This document shows positions 8,584 through 16,903 of a stretch of DNA of 64,000 bases, piece by piece; the first letter of the stretch is position 1, and the number at the start of each line of letters is the position of its first letter. The position numbers and the translations under genes were made by a program. The stretch lies in contig UCGV01000001.1 of assembly GCA_900471925.1 (NCBI GenBank), positions 285,648 to 349,647 on the forward strand, read 5' to 3'. A model generated the notes under the pieces. It ran no database searches. It was not told the DNA's origin and worked only from the letters and a program-made list of their open reading frames with translations. This DNA comes from Hyphomicrobiales bacterium (GTDB lineage Bacteria > Pseudomonadota > Alphaproteobacteria > Rhizobiales > Rhizobiaceae).

Positions 8584-8883
8584 TTCTATCGGTGGCGGAG
8601 GGCTGGCGCTCGGCAGCTCTTTCGTTCCCGTCTCTGCCGTTGCATTCAAATCACGGCCGTCTGCGTCGTGATTGACTGTTCTTTCATGAATATTGTCCGC
8701 CGCAGGCTGCCGACATGTTTGCGGATCGCGCCCTCATGTCCTGTAAACCCAATTCGAAAAATCTCTGCGTCATTCTGACTAATAGACTGGCAATTCGCTT
8801 TCAATGTAATTATATTGTATGCATACAATATGGGGCATTGAATGGATTTGTCGATGCCTTGCAAAGCCGAAAGCGAGATCGCC
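8584..8883. other. Intergenic region upstream of the DUF983 gene
   Basis: About 300 bp with no gene I can support. The 3' half is AT-rich and contains the 20-bp palindrome at 8812-8831. No clear rho-independent terminator for the regulator gene is visible. Confidence 0.5.
8812..8831. promoter_or_regulatory. Perfect 20-bp palindrome, candidate MocR-regulator operator
   Basis: ATATTGTATGCATACAATAT is its own reverse complement over all 20 bases. It lies 52 bp before the preferred DUF983 start and shares its right half with the word at 6983-7000 in the Nit1C control region. Its position close to the expected promoter fits a repressor or activator site. Confidence 0.65.
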
Positions 8884-9252
8884 ATGGACGCCGAATATCC
8901 GCCTCTCCCTCCGATGCAGACTGGCATCCGGGGCCGCTGCCCGCGCTGCGGACAGGGGCATATGTTCAAGGGGTTCCTTACGCTGCAGAAGGAATGCGAA
9001 GTCTGCGGGCTGGACTATTCCTTCGCCGATCCGGCTGACGGTCCGGCCTTCTTCGTGATCTGCTTCGCTTGCGTGCCGAGCGTACTGCTGGGTGTTTGGC
9101 TCGAAGTCGCCTTCTCTGCGCCGCTCTGGGTCCAGCTTCTGGTCACCGGCCCTTTCATGTTCGCCACGTGTATTCCGCCTCTGAGGCCGCTCAAGGGATG
9201 GCTGGTCGCAAGCCAGTATTTCTACAAGGCCGAAGAAGGCAAGCTTGCCTGA
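8884..9252 (+). CDS. DUF983 family membrane protein
   Basis: A 122-residue protein with an N-terminal zinc-ribbon-like segment (GRCPRCGQGHMFKGFL, then CEVCGLDYSFADPADGPA) and two hydrophobic helices (AFFVICFACVPSVLLGVWLE and LLVTGPFMFATCIPPL). This is the usual DUF983 layout: two CxxC pairs and two transmembrane helices. The ATG at 8884 gives a start close to that of relatives (YPPLPPMQTGIRG). An upstream in-frame ATG at 8842 would add 14 residues but sits directly against the palindrome. Function unknown. The shared upstream motif suggests co-regulation with the Nit1C operon. Confidence 0.82.
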   Translation: MDAEYPPLPPMQTGIRGRCPRCGQGHMFKGFLTLQKECEVCGLDYSFADPADGPAFFVICFACVPSVLLGVWLEVAFSAPLWVQLLVTGPFMFATCIPPLRPLKGWLVASQYFYKAEEGKLA

Positions 9253-9305
9253 TTGCGTTCGGTGCCGTGCGTAGCGCGGCGCTGACCTTCTGTCTGCAGT
9301 ATCGC

Positions 9306-9332
9306 GCCGGGGCATGCGCAGGCCGCCCCGGC
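9306..9332 (+). terminator. Possible terminator stem-loop after DUF983
   Basis: GCCGGGGC (9306-9313) pairs perfectly with GCCCCGGC (9325-9332) across an 11-base loop. No continuous T run follows, only CCTTCATATT, so termination activity is uncertain. Confidence 0.35.
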
Positions 9333-9592
9333 CCTTCATATTATAAAGCCACGTCGATTTTTCAGATGGCACGAAGGTTTCGAACGGCTCGCTGCCTCGT
9401 GCCTGCGTGCCTGGCGAGTTGACTAATTCTCAGGGCCGTTCCTATCTCCCGATATCCAGCAAGGCCTAGCAACAGGCCCGCGGTGCTGGCGGCAATCCTG
9501 TCGTGCGCGGTGTGTCAATTGGCGGCCGCAGACCTCTTATCCTTCTTATGGCTAAAATGTCGCAGCCAGTGGCCGGCACACATCTTGCTTTA

Positions 9593-9612
9593 ATTGTACC
9601 GATAGGTACAAT
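9593..9612. promoter_or_regulatory. TetR-type operator (perfect inverted repeat)
   Basis: ATTGTACC (9593-9600), spacer GATA, then GGTACAAT (9605-9612): perfect 8-bp arms. A further GGTACA half-site follows at about 9624. It is 38 bp before the DUF1348 start and its AGGAG site, so it should overlap the promoter of the DUF1348-tetR pair. Autoregulation by the TetR protein is the simplest reading. Confidence 0.7.
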
Positions 9613-9650
9613 ACAGAACGAAAGGTACAGATCAACCAAGGAGACCAGCC

Positions 9651-10112
9651 ATGCCCGCACCGCTTCCCCCGTTTACCCCGGAAACTGCAGCCCTGAAGGT
9701 TCGCCTCGCCGAAGATGGCTGGAACAGCCGTGATCCGCAGCGCGTCTCGCTCGTCTACACGCCGGACAGCCAGTGGCGGAACCGCGCCGAATTCGTTAAC
9801 GGCCGCGCCGAAATCGTCGCTTTCCTGACCCGCAAATGGGGCAAGGAGCTGGATTACCGCCTGATCAAGGAACTCTGGGCTTTCACAGAAAACCGTATCG
9901 CCGTGCGTTTTGCCTATGAATGGCATGATGACAGCAACAACTGGTTCCGCTCCTATGGCAACGAGAACTGGGAATTCGATGCGGAGGGCTTGATGCAGCG
10001 TCGTTTCGCCTGCATCAACGATCTGCCGATCAAGGAATCGGATCGCAAATTCCACTGGCCGCTCGGCCGGCGGCCCGATGACCATCCGGGCCTTTCCGAC
10101 CTCGGCCTTTGA
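9651..10112 (+). CDS. DUF1348 family protein (NTF2/SnoaL-like fold)
   Basis: A 153-residue cytosolic protein. The blocks [31 protein letters not shown] and [19 protein letters not shown] are typical of DUF1348, part of the NTF2-like superfamily whose cone-shaped pocket often binds small molecules. The C-terminus [15 protein letters not shown] is also conserved. AGGAG lies 8 bases before the ATG. It is followed 25 bp later by a TetR gene and preceded by its likely operator, so it is probably the regulated target. The ligand or reaction is unknown. Confidence 0.85.
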   Translation: MPAPLPPFTPETAALKVRLAEDGWNSRDPQRVSLVYTPDSQWRNRAEFVNGRAEIVAFLTRKWGKELDYRLIKELWAFTENRIAVRFAYEWHDDSNNWFRSYGNENWEFDAEGLMQRRFACINDLPIKESDRKFHWPLGRRPDDHPGLSDLGL

Positions 10113-10137
10113 GGTTGCAGGGACCCAAAGGTGAAGC

Positions 10138-10704
10138 GTGAAGACCGTTTATGAACGTGCCGATATCGTCCCGCTGCTTGGCGAGATCTTCCGCGAGCTT
10201 GGCTACGAAGGCACGACGCTCAGCCGCATCACCGAGCGCACCGGCATCGGCAAGGGCAGTCTCTATCACTTCTTCCCCGGCGGGAAGGAGGAGATGGCGG
10301 CAGCCGTTCTTGCCGATGTCGACGGCTGGTTCGAAACTGCGATATACGAGCCCTTGCGCCAGGACGATGCCCGCGCCGCGATCGAGGCGATGTGGATCAA
10401 TGTGAACGACTACTTCCGCTCCGGCAGCCGCATATGCCTCGTCGGCGCCTTCGCTCTGGACGAGACGCGCCAGCGCTTTTCCCCCGCCATCAGGGATTAT
10501 TTCGTCCGATGGATCGACGCATTGCGCTTGGCGCTTGTCCGCACTGGCTGTTCGGGCGAGGCGGCCCTTGCCGCAGCCGAAGAGGCGGTTTCCGGCATTC
10601 AGGGCGCGCTGGTGCTCTCGCGGGCGCTGGATGAGAGGGATATTTTCGGCAGAACTCTGAATCGGCTGGCCGAAAGGCTGGCTGCGGCTCAATCCGGAAA
10701 CTAG
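10138..10704 (+). CDS. TetR/AcrR family transcriptional regulator
   Basis: A 188-residue TetR repressor. The N-terminal helix-turn-helix is LGYEGTTLSRITERTGIGKGSLYHFF (residues about 20-45), and the C-terminal part is the ligand-binding helical domain. It starts with GTG at 10138, preceded by AAAGGTGA. Same operon as the DUF1348 gene. The inverted repeat at 9593-9612 is the likely operator. It resembles regulators that control flavin- or aldehyde-related detoxification genes next to DUF1348, but the effector cannot be read from sequence. Confidence 0.88.
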   Translation: MKTVYERADIVPLLGEIFRELGYEGTTLSRITERTGIGKGSLYHFFPGGKEEMAAAVLADVDGWFETAIYEPLRQDDARAAIEAMWINVNDYFRSGSRICLVGAFALDETRQRFSPAIRDYFVRWIDALRLALVRTGCSGEAALAAAEEAVSGIQGALVLSRALDERDIFGRTLNRLAERLAAAQSGN

Positions 10705-10820
10705 CCCATGACCTGCGCATGTTATGATCGTCGGGGGATTGTCGGAGGCAGCGCCCATAAGGCGACCGTCTGGAGGCGCGGGTGAGGGGCTTATGGCAGC
10801 CTCACCCGGTAGGATTGTAT

Positions 10821-10955
10821 TTAAGCGTCGTTCTGGGAGGGCAGGCGAGCGGGGCGCGGATTCTCGCGCTGCGTGCGTACCTGACGCCACTCGTTTTCCA
10901 TCTGGTCAACGACGTGCTGGGGGATTTTGGACGGAGTTTCTGCGTTGGTCTGCAT
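10821..10955 (-). CDS. Small hypothetical protein (44 residues)
   Basis: A short, very hydrophilic protein starting MQTNAETPSKIPQHVVDQ and ending in a basic, proline-containing tail. The support is a strong ribosome binding site (AGGAAGAGAGG) 6 bases before the ATG on the minus strand, and a composition like that of a small soluble protein. No membrane segment or cysteine. It is divergent from the GH19-like gene and convergent with tetR. No function recognised. It could be a small adaptor or stress protein. Confidence 0.5.
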   Translation of the reverse strand: MQTNAETPSKIPQHVVDQMENEWRQVRTQRENPRPARLPSQNDA

Positions 10956-11112
10956 TGTATACCTCTCTTCCTCAGCAAGATTTTGCTTGTGAATTGATGC
11001 ATCGCACAATCAAAACAGCGTGTAAATAAACCCCCGTCACACTTGAAACGATTTAGTTAATTTCAATCGATTAAGCGAACGTTAACCACAAAGGACCTGT
11101 GAGAAGCGTATT

Positions 11113-11736
11113 ATGACTGTCCCACTCGATCGGCAATTCTTCTTTGAGACTGTGCGGCACTCGCTGTTCAAAGGCAGTCTGGCGCCTGCTCAGATCGAAG
11201 GCATGGATGCCATTTTTGACTACTGGGACGCGAATTTGGCTACCGCAGATCGGCGCTGGCTGGCCTATATATTAGCAACCGCCTTCCATGAAACCGCTTA
11301 TACGATGCAGCCAGTGCGCGAGACGCTGGCAGTCAGCGATTCGCGCGCTGTCGAGATCCTGGAAAACGCCTTTGCCTCCGGTCGGCTCTCCTGGGTGAAG
11401 ACGCCCTATTGGCGGCCCGACGAGGACGGCAAGTGCTGGCTCGGCCGCGGGCTGGTGCAACTCACCCATCGGCGCAACTACGAAGCCATGAGCGAAGTGA
11501 CCGGTATCGATCTCGTGGCTGAGCCCGATTGCGCCATGCAAATGCAGCCGGCTGTCATGATCCTCATCGAGGGCATGCTGCGCGGCAGCTTCACCGGCCA
11601 CCGTCTATCGGATTATCTGAATGAAGAACGGGAAGACTGGGTCAATGCGCGCCGCATCGTCAACGGCACCGACAGGGCCGAGAAACTCGCCGATCATGCG
11701 CAAGCCTTTCTTGCCGCAATCCGCTCTGTCGCTTGA
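11113..11736 (+). CDS. GH19-like glycoside hydrolase / lysozyme-type protein
   Basis: A 207-residue protein with the lysozyme/GH19 chitinase-like fold. LAYILATAFHETAYTMQPV (residues about 52-70) carries the predicted catalytic glutamate in HET. WLGRGLVQLTHRRNYEAMSE (about 114-133) matches the G-R-G-x-x-Q-L-T-x-x-x-N-Y substrate-cleft block of GH19 and phage endolysins. No signal peptide is seen. It may be a domesticated endolysin, but no other phage gene is nearby. Substrate (peptidoglycan or chitin) is not resolved. Confidence 0.82.
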   Translation: MTVPLDRQFFFETVRHSLFKGSLAPAQIEGMDAIFDYWDANLATADRRWLAYILATAFHETAYTMQPVRETLAVSDSRAVEILENAFASGRLSWVKTPYWRPDEDGKCWLGRGLVQLTHRRNYEAMSEVTGIDLVAEPDCAMQMQPAVMILIEGMLRGSFTGHRLSDYLNEEREDWVNARRIVNGTDRAEKLADHAQAFLAAIRSVA

Positions 11737-11814
11737 CGCGGCATTCTGGCCCGGTTGAAGGCTCGGACGTCGCATGTTATCGCCCGGCTCGACCTGAGCC
11801 ATAGGAGTGTTCGT

Positions 11815-12126
11815 GTGATCCGCCATATCGTCTTCTTCACCGTGTCGGAGGAAAACCGCGAGGCAGTGCGCAAGGGGCTCTCTATACTGACCGGCATTCC
11901 GCATGCGCTGAAGCTGGAGATCGGCGAAAACGTCAAGACCGATCAGTGGGGCAATGCCGTCGATTTTATCGTCTACGGCGAGTTCGAAAGCGAAGAAGCG
12001 CTTGCCGCATACAAGGCACACCCCGACTACGATCTTTCCACCCGAACGGTTAAACCGCTCCGCGATACGAGGACTGCTGCCGATTTCGATAGCGTTAGGG
12101 CAGTGACCAAACCCATGCGGGACTGA
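11815..12126 (+). CDS. Dabb family (stress-responsive alpha/beta barrel) protein
   Basis: About 103 residues from a GTG at 11815 that is preceded by AGGAG at 7-base spacing. It reads VIRHIVFFTVSEENREAV, contains GENVKTDQWGNAVDF, and ends PLRDTRTAADFDS. This is the ferredoxin-like Dabb fold, where HIVFF is the first strand and HPDY lies in the last helix. A longer reading from 11755 adds residues unlike the family. Members are often small stress-induced proteins or olivetolic-acid-cyclase-like barrels. The role here is unknown. Confidence 0.82.
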   Translation: MIRHIVFFTVSEENREAVRKGLSILTGIPHALKLEIGENVKTDQWGNAVDFIVYGEFESEEALAAYKAHPDYDLSTRTVKPLRDTRTAADFDSVRAVTKPMRD

Positions 12127-12397
12127 CGAAAGGTCTTCCGAAAATCTCTCTTATTTCAAATGGATAGAGAAGAAATCGCAATCAGGAGCGCATCGGTTCG
12201 TGAACGGCTGAAGCAATCTGTGAGATAAAAGCCGTAAACGATTCAAAATCTTAGCGGATCAGCGGTGCTTGACGCCGCGTGAAGGTTTCCTGCGATGGGA
12301 GGCGGGGATCCTGTCGCCCGATTGTGAGAACATCGTAATCAAGAGAGATTAAAAATGGCTGAGTGCGCTCGCCGCTAGGCCTCGTGAGGGCCGCAGG

Positions 12398-13612
12398 TCA
12401 GGCTGGCTGCACGCTCGGCTTTGCACTGCGCACGAGCCCCATCAGCATCAGCACGAAGATCATGGCGATCGCAGTAAGCACCGCGCAGGTAATGAGCGTC
12501 GGGCCGGCGCCGGCACGGTCGAGGATGGCGGTGAAGATGACGGGCGCAATCGCATTGGCAAGGTTCTGCGGCATCGACAGGCGCGCCGCCTGCAGTCCGT
12601 ATTCCTTAGCTGAGAAGAGGGCGAGCGGCAGCAGGGCACGGGCAACCGCGAGCACACCCGAACCGAAACCGTAAAGCAGAACGAAGGTGATGAGCAGCGG
12701 CGTCGATGGCGGCACGATAAAGAGCATCAGGAAGCTGAACAGCATCAGGCCGACACCCATGACCGATGTCAGGATCGGATTGCCGCGTTTGCCGAGAAGC
12801 ATGTCGAGCGCACGGGCCGAAATTCCGATCACGCCGCGCGCTGAACCAAGCTGCAGGGCAAATGCAGCCGAGGCGCCGGACTGGCGGAAGATTTCGAGCA
12901 GGGAAGGCGAGACGCCGAAAGTGATGAAGGTGCAGAGCGTGGTCGAGACGGCAATCAGCAGGAAAGCCTTTCGCCGGTCGGCGGGCGAAAGCGCCACCGG
13001 CGGCGTTTCGGCCGCTGCCCCCTGCGTGTGGCTGGCCACCGGCTTTGGCAGGCCGAAAAGGTGCAGTGGCAGGCTGACGAAGAATTGCAGGGCAGAGCAG
13101 ACAAGGAAGGTGACCCGCCAGCCGAAATTTTCATTCAGCAGCGTCAGGATCGGCCAGAAGATCGTGGCCGAAAGCCCGGTGAACAGCATCAGGATGGCGA
13201 TGACGCGTTTGCCGTTGACGCCCTCGCGCTCCACGACGGCCGTATAACAGGGCGCGGAAAGACCAAGCGCGCCGCCGAGCCCGATGACGACCCATGCAAT
13301 CGCGTAGACGACGATATTGGTAGTGGCGGCAAGCAGGAGCAGACCGATCGCGAAGGTAACCGATGAAGCGGCCAGCACTTTCGCCGCGCCATAGCGTCCG
13401 AGCCAGCGCCCGGTGGCCGGGCCTGCAAAGGCGCTGACGACCATCATTAGTGTCAGGCCGGCAAAGATCGCCTCGTTCGGCAGCCCGAGCGACGGCGCGA
13501 TAACGCGACCCATGACGCCAAGCATGTCGAAGGTGGTGCCCCAGCCGATCAGTTGGGTGACGGCGAGCACACCGACGGTCTGCGCCGTGCGAAAGGAAAA
13601 TGATTTTTGCAT
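12398..13612 (-). CDS. MFS transporter
   Basis: A 404-residue protein with about 12 hydrophobic helices and a hydrophilic central loop (near KPVASHTQGAAAETPP, around residue 200) between two six-helix halves. TGRWLGRYGAAKVLAAS after helix 2 resembles the MFS loop 2-3 motif. Full length for the family. Convergent with the Dabb gene and divergent from feuN. The N-terminus (QLIGWGTTFDMLGVMG) resembles MFS proteins annotated as monocarboxylate/oxalate-type carriers. The substrate is not assigned. Confidence 0.85.
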   Translation of the reverse strand: MQKSFSFRTAQTVGVLAVTQLIGWGTTFDMLGVMGRVIAPSLGLPNEAIFAGLTLMMVVSAFAGPATGRWLGRYGAAKVLAASSVTFAIGLLLLAATTNIVVYAIAWVVIGLGGALGLSAPCYTAVVEREGVNGKRVIAILMLFTGLSATIFWPILTLLNENFGWRVTFLVCSALQFFVSLPLHLFGLPKPVASHTQGAAAETPPVALSPADRRKAFLLIAVSTTLCTFITFGVSPSLLEIFRQSGASAAFALQLGSARGVIGISARALDMLLGKRGNPILTSVMGVGLMLFSFLMLFIVPPSTPLLITFVLLYGFGSGVLAVARALLPLALFSAKEYGLQAARLSMPQNLANAIAPVIFTAILDRAGAGPTLITCAVLTAIAMIFVLMLMGLVRSAKPSVQPA

Positions 13613-13871
13613 GGATTCGGAAATGAAATGGATGAAACCGGCCGAGCGATAGCAGCTTCAACCAGATGGTGAAAGCCTTGATCGAAATGATCCGGCACGA
13701 TGTCGCCACGCGCTGGAATTCTCTCGGCGCCACAGGGCTTTAGCGCCATCATTCGGAAATCAAGTATATTTCGCGCAATAGTCGAGAATTGTTCTAAAAA
13801 ACCCTCATTACCTTGCATTCATTTGCCATTCAGGTCGCTTGAGTACATAGTCTGGGCAAGTTGGCATTACA

Positions 13872-14135
13872 GTGAAAGCACAGCACATGGCCTCTCCTCT
13901 GAGCGTCGCAGCAATGGCCGCCTGGCTGGCGGTTTCGGCGCCCTCACCGGACGATACCCGCACGCTTGTCCTGCGTGTGGCCGGCGATTGCAGCGCCGCG
14001 GCCCAGCAGGTCGTAGATCAGACCGGCGGCCAGCTTCTTTCCGTACAGCCAGTGGGCGACACCTGCATTATCACCGTTATTATTCAGGGTAACGGCCAGC
14101 GTCCGCGCAAGGTGACGGTAAAGGTTCCGATGTAA
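13872..14135 (+). CDS. feuN: FeuN-like small periplasmic protein
   Basis: An 87-residue protein from a GTG at 13872 (a second start is the ATG at 13887). A short hydrophobic N-terminal segment (SVAAMAAWLAVSA) looks like a signal peptide, followed by a small domain with two cysteines (GDCSAAAQQVV and GDTCIITVI) that could form a disulfide. It lies 54 bp before a PhoP/FeuP-like regulator. In Sinorhizobium meliloti a small periplasmic protein, FeuN, encoded in the same place, restrains the FeuPQ system. The assignment rests on size, export signal and position rather than on long sequence identity. Confidence 0.65.
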   Translation: MKAQHMASPLSVAAMAAWLAVSAPSPDDTRTLVLRVAGDCSAAAQQVVDQTGGQLLSVQPVGDTCIITVIIQGNGQRPRKVTVKVPM

Positions 14136-14189
14136 GCGGAATCGGCTTATTCATGACATCAGTGATTTGCAGCGGATGAAAGCGAAGCG

Positions 14190-14861
14190 ATGCGCATTCT
14201 GGTAGTCGAAGACGACGTCAATCTGAACCGGCAGCTGAGCGACACGCTGAAAGAAGCGGGCTATGTCGTGGATTCGGCTTTCGACGGCGAGGAAGGTCAC
14301 TTCCTCGGCGATACCGAGCCCTATGATGCCATCATTCTCGATATCGGCCTGCCCGAACTGGATGGCGTGAGCGTGCTCGAAAAATGGCGCAGTGCCGGCC
14401 GTACCACACCGGTGCTGATCCTCACCGCCCGCGACCGCTGGAGCGACAAGGTGGCCGGCATCGATGCGGGCGCCGACGATTATGTGACCAAGCCCTTCCA
14501 TGTCGAGGAGGTGCTGGCGCGCATCCGCGCCCTCATCCGTCGCGCCGCCGGCCATGCCTCCTCGGAAATTGTCTGCGGCCCGGTGCGCCTCGACACCAAG
14601 ACTTCGAAGGCGATCGTCAACGGCGTGGCGCTGAAGCTCACCTCGCACGAATATCGCCTGCTTGCCTACCTCATGCATCACATGGGCGAGGTCGTGTCAC
14701 GCACGGAGCTGGTCGAGCATATGTACGATCAGGATTTCGACCGCGATTCCAATACGATCGAAGTTTTCGTTGGCCGCCTGCGCAAGAAGATGGGCGTCGA
14801 TTTGATCGAAACGGTGCGCGGTCTCGGTTACCGCATTCAAGCGCCGACCAATGCGAATTAA
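14190..14861 (+). CDS. feuP: FeuP-like OmpR-family response regulator
   Basis: A 223-residue two-domain regulator. The receiver domain has acidic D8/D9 (VVEDDV), phospho-acceptor D51 (AIILDIGLPELDG) and lysine in DYVTKPFHVEE. The C-terminal winged helix includes LTSHEYRLLAYLMHH and DRDSNTIEVFVGRLRKK. It overlaps the kinase gene by 11 bases. It is closely like PhoP-type regulators. In rhizobia the FeuPQ system controls genes for cyclic glucan export and osmotic adaptation, and the name derives from an early iron-uptake phenotype. Likely co-transcribed with feuN. Confidence 0.85.
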   Translation: MRILVVEDDVNLNRQLSDTLKEAGYVVDSAFDGEEGHFLGDTEPYDAIILDIGLPELDGVSVLEKWRSAGRTTPVLILTARDRWSDKVAGIDAGADDYVTKPFHVEEVLARIRALIRRAAGHASSEIVCGPVRLDTKTSKAIVNGVALKLTSHEYRLLAYLMHHMGEVVSRTELVEHMYDQDFDRDSNTIEVFVGRLRKKMGVDLIETVRGLGYRIQAPTNAN

Positions 14862-16254
14862 GTCGCTCACCGCACGCGTCCTGCTTCTGACCACAGTCTG
14901 GTCGACGGTGGCGTTGGTGGTGATCGGGCTGTTGATCTCGACACTCTATAGACGCAGTGCGGAGCGTGGCTTTCAGGATCTGCTGCGCGCCCAGCTCTAT
15001 AACGTCATCAATTCGGTCACGATCGGTGATCAGGGTGCGCTCTCCGGCAGCCCGCAGCTCGGCGACCTGCGCTTCGCCCAGCCGAAGACCGGCTGGTACT
15101 GGGTGGTCGAACCTCTCGGCACCTATACGACCGCACCACTCGTCTCGCCCTCCTTGGGTTCGGCGACGATCCCGGTTCTCTCTGTCGTCGAGGCGCCCTT
15201 CGACAAGAATTATGAGCGCTACTATCAGGTGACGGATGCCTCCGGAAACCGCGTCCAAGTGGCTGAAACCGAAGTGGTGCTCGACACCGACGGCCGCGCC
15301 GCGCGCTTTCGCGTGACCGGCAATGTCGATGTCGTGGAAGACGATGTCCGCAACTTCTCCCACCGTCTCTATCTGGCGCTTGCCGGCTTCGGTGTCGGCA
15401 GTCTCATCGTCAACGCGCTCGCCATTCTCTACGGCCTGAAGCCGCTCGATAAGGCGCGTGCCGCCCTCGAGCGCATTCGCGCCGGCGAAAGCGAGCAACT
15501 GAAGGGCGATTTCCCGCGCGAGATCCTGCCACTTGCCAATGAGGTCAATGCGCTGATCGACAGCAACCGCCGCATCGTCGAGCGTGCCCGCATGCAGGTC
15601 GGCAATCTCGCCCACTCGCTGAAGACACCGATCGCCGTGCTGCTCAATGAAGCACGTGTTCTCGAAAGATCGCATGGCGATCTGGTGCGAAATCAGGCGG
15701 AGGCCATGCAAGGACAGGTGCAGTCCTATCTCAATCGTGCCCGCATCGCTGCCCAGCGCGAATCCGTACTCGCCCGCACGGATGCCGAGCCGGCGCTGGA
15801 GCGGCTGGTGCGTGTGATGCGTCGTCTCAATGTCGAGACCGAATTCGAACTGATCGTCCAGCCGCCGCATCTGGCCGTCGCGATGGAGCAGCAGGATCTC
15901 GAGGAGACCGTTGGCAACCTTCTGGAAAACGCTGCCCGCTTTGCCAAAAGCAAGGTGCGCCTTTCGGCGCTCGAAGCCGGCGACGATGTGAAGGGAGCCG
16001 AAGCAAGCGGCCGTAAACATTGGGTGGAGCTTGCTGTGGAGGATGACGGCCCCGGCCTGGAGCCCGATCAGATCCGCGAGGCGCTGAAACGTGGCCGAAG
16101 GCTTGACGAGAGCAAGCCCGGAACCGGCCTTGGCCTCTCCATCGTCACGGAAATTTCCAATGAATATCAGGGCCGCCTGGAACTCTCCCGCGGAGAGTGG
16201 GGCGGGCTCAAGGCCAAGCTTATCTTGCCGGGCGTGACAAAGGATGTTGCATGA
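14851..16254 (+). CDS. feuQ: FeuQ-like sensor histidine kinase
   Basis: A 467-residue inner-membrane kinase: transmembrane helix 1 (about residues 10-32), a periplasmic sensor domain of about 140 residues, transmembrane helix 2 (about 172-194), HAMP, then the dimerisation/phospho-acceptor site H255 (GNLAHSLKTPIAVLL). The HATPase domain shows N, G1 (VEDDGPGLEPDQI) and G2 (GTGLGLSIV) boxes. This is PhoQ-like architecture. It pairs with FeuP, and the periplasmic domain is the expected target of FeuN inhibition. Confidence 0.86.
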   Translation: MRIKSLTARVLLLTTVWSTVALVVIGLLISTLYRRSAERGFQDLLRAQLYNVINSVTIGDQGALSGSPQLGDLRFAQPKTGWYWVVEPLGTYTTAPLVSPSLGSATIPVLSVVEAPFDKNYERYYQVTDASGNRVQVAETEVVLDTDGRAARFRVTGNVDVVEDDVRNFSHRLYLALAGFGVGSLIVNALAILYGLKPLDKARAALERIRAGESEQLKGDFPREILPLANEVNALIDSNRRIVERARMQVGNLAHSLKTPIAVLLNEARVLERSHGDLVRNQAEAMQGQVQSYLNRARIAAQRESVLARTDAEPALERLVRVMRRLNVETEFELIVQPPHLAVAMEQQDLEETVGNLLENAARFAKSKVRLSALEAGDDVKGAEASGRKHWVELAVEDDGPGLEPDQIREALKRGRRLDESKPGTGLGLSIVTEISNEYQGRLELSRGEWGGLKAKLILPGVTKDVA

Positions 16255-16375
16255 GCAACTGCTTGATGTCACAAAGATAGTGGCAAATGTATAGCATGCT
16301 TTGCCTTAATGCTGACACGGGGACGCTGCACTTCGATCGGCTCGTATTGACACCCCTGATCGTGGTTCGATTGCA

Positions 16376-16804
16376 ATGACTCTACGTTCGCAAGGCATGA
16401 TCGTTTCATTCCTTCTGGTCGCCGTCGCGCTCGCTGGCTGCACGACGACGAAGGGCGAGACGTCGCGCGGTCTTTTCGGTGGTGGCAAGCCCCCGGCTTC
16501 GGCCGCTTTCATTTCTGCATTGCAGGGCGGGATCGTCAGTCGCACCGGCGTGCAGTTGAGCGACAGCGACAAGCAGCGGGCGTTGGAGGCCGAATATCGC
16601 GCGCTGGAAGGCGCTGCTGTCGGCCAGCCGGTCACCTGGACCGGCGGCAAAGCCAGCGGCAGCGTGGTGGCCGCCGCTCCCTATCAGGTCGGTTCGCAGA
16701 ACTGCCGCCAGTACACACACACCGTTACCGTCGATGGCAAGGATACGTTGGCACGCGGTGCTGCCTGTCGCAACGATAACGGCACCTGGTCGCCGCTCGG
16801 CTGA
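16376..16804 (+). CDS. Outer membrane lipoprotein, RT0821/Lpp0805 surface antigen family
   Basis: A 142-residue exported lipoprotein. A hydrophobic signal (MIVSFLLVAVALAGC) ends in the lipobox LAGC, so the mature protein should begin at the lipidated cysteine. The body contains LSDSDKQRALEAEYRALEG, then a small beta domain ending in NCRQYTHTVTVDGK and ACRNDNGTWSPLG. This is the 17-kDa-antigen-like RT0821/Lpp0805 layout. Monocistronic by position, between feuQ and the ccm operon. Likely a structural or envelope-stress lipoprotein. Confidence 0.82.
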   Translation: MTLRSQGMIVSFLLVAVALAGCTTTKGETSRGLFGGGKPPASAAFISALQGGIVSRTGVQLSDSDKQRALEAEYRALEGAAVGQPVTWTGGKASGSVVAAAPYQVGSQNCRQYTHTVTVDGKDTLARGAACRNDNGTWSPLG

Positions 16805-16903
16805 TCTCTCTTTCCCGTTATCCTTGCGGCCAAAGGCCTCAAATCTTCGTCATTCCGGCATTGGCAGTTGGAATGGGCGCGCGCTTCAAGTAATTGGGCC
16901 GAT

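Larger units (their letters stand above)
9253..9650. other. Intergenic region between DUF983 and DUF1348 genes
   Basis: Just under 400 bp without a supportable gene. It contains a GC-rich inverted repeat soon after the DUF983 stop (9306-9332) and a TetR-type operator near its end (9593-9612). I see nothing else in it. Confidence 0.5.

Noticed and set aside
11113..11736. Prophage lysis gene
   Set aside because: The GH19-like protein resembles phage endolysins, but no holin, structural phage gene or att site is near, so it is reported as a lone hydrolase.
14671..16272. A 533-codon minus-strand frame opposite feuQ
   Set aside because: Antisense shadow of the histidine kinase, with no motif and low-complexity composition.
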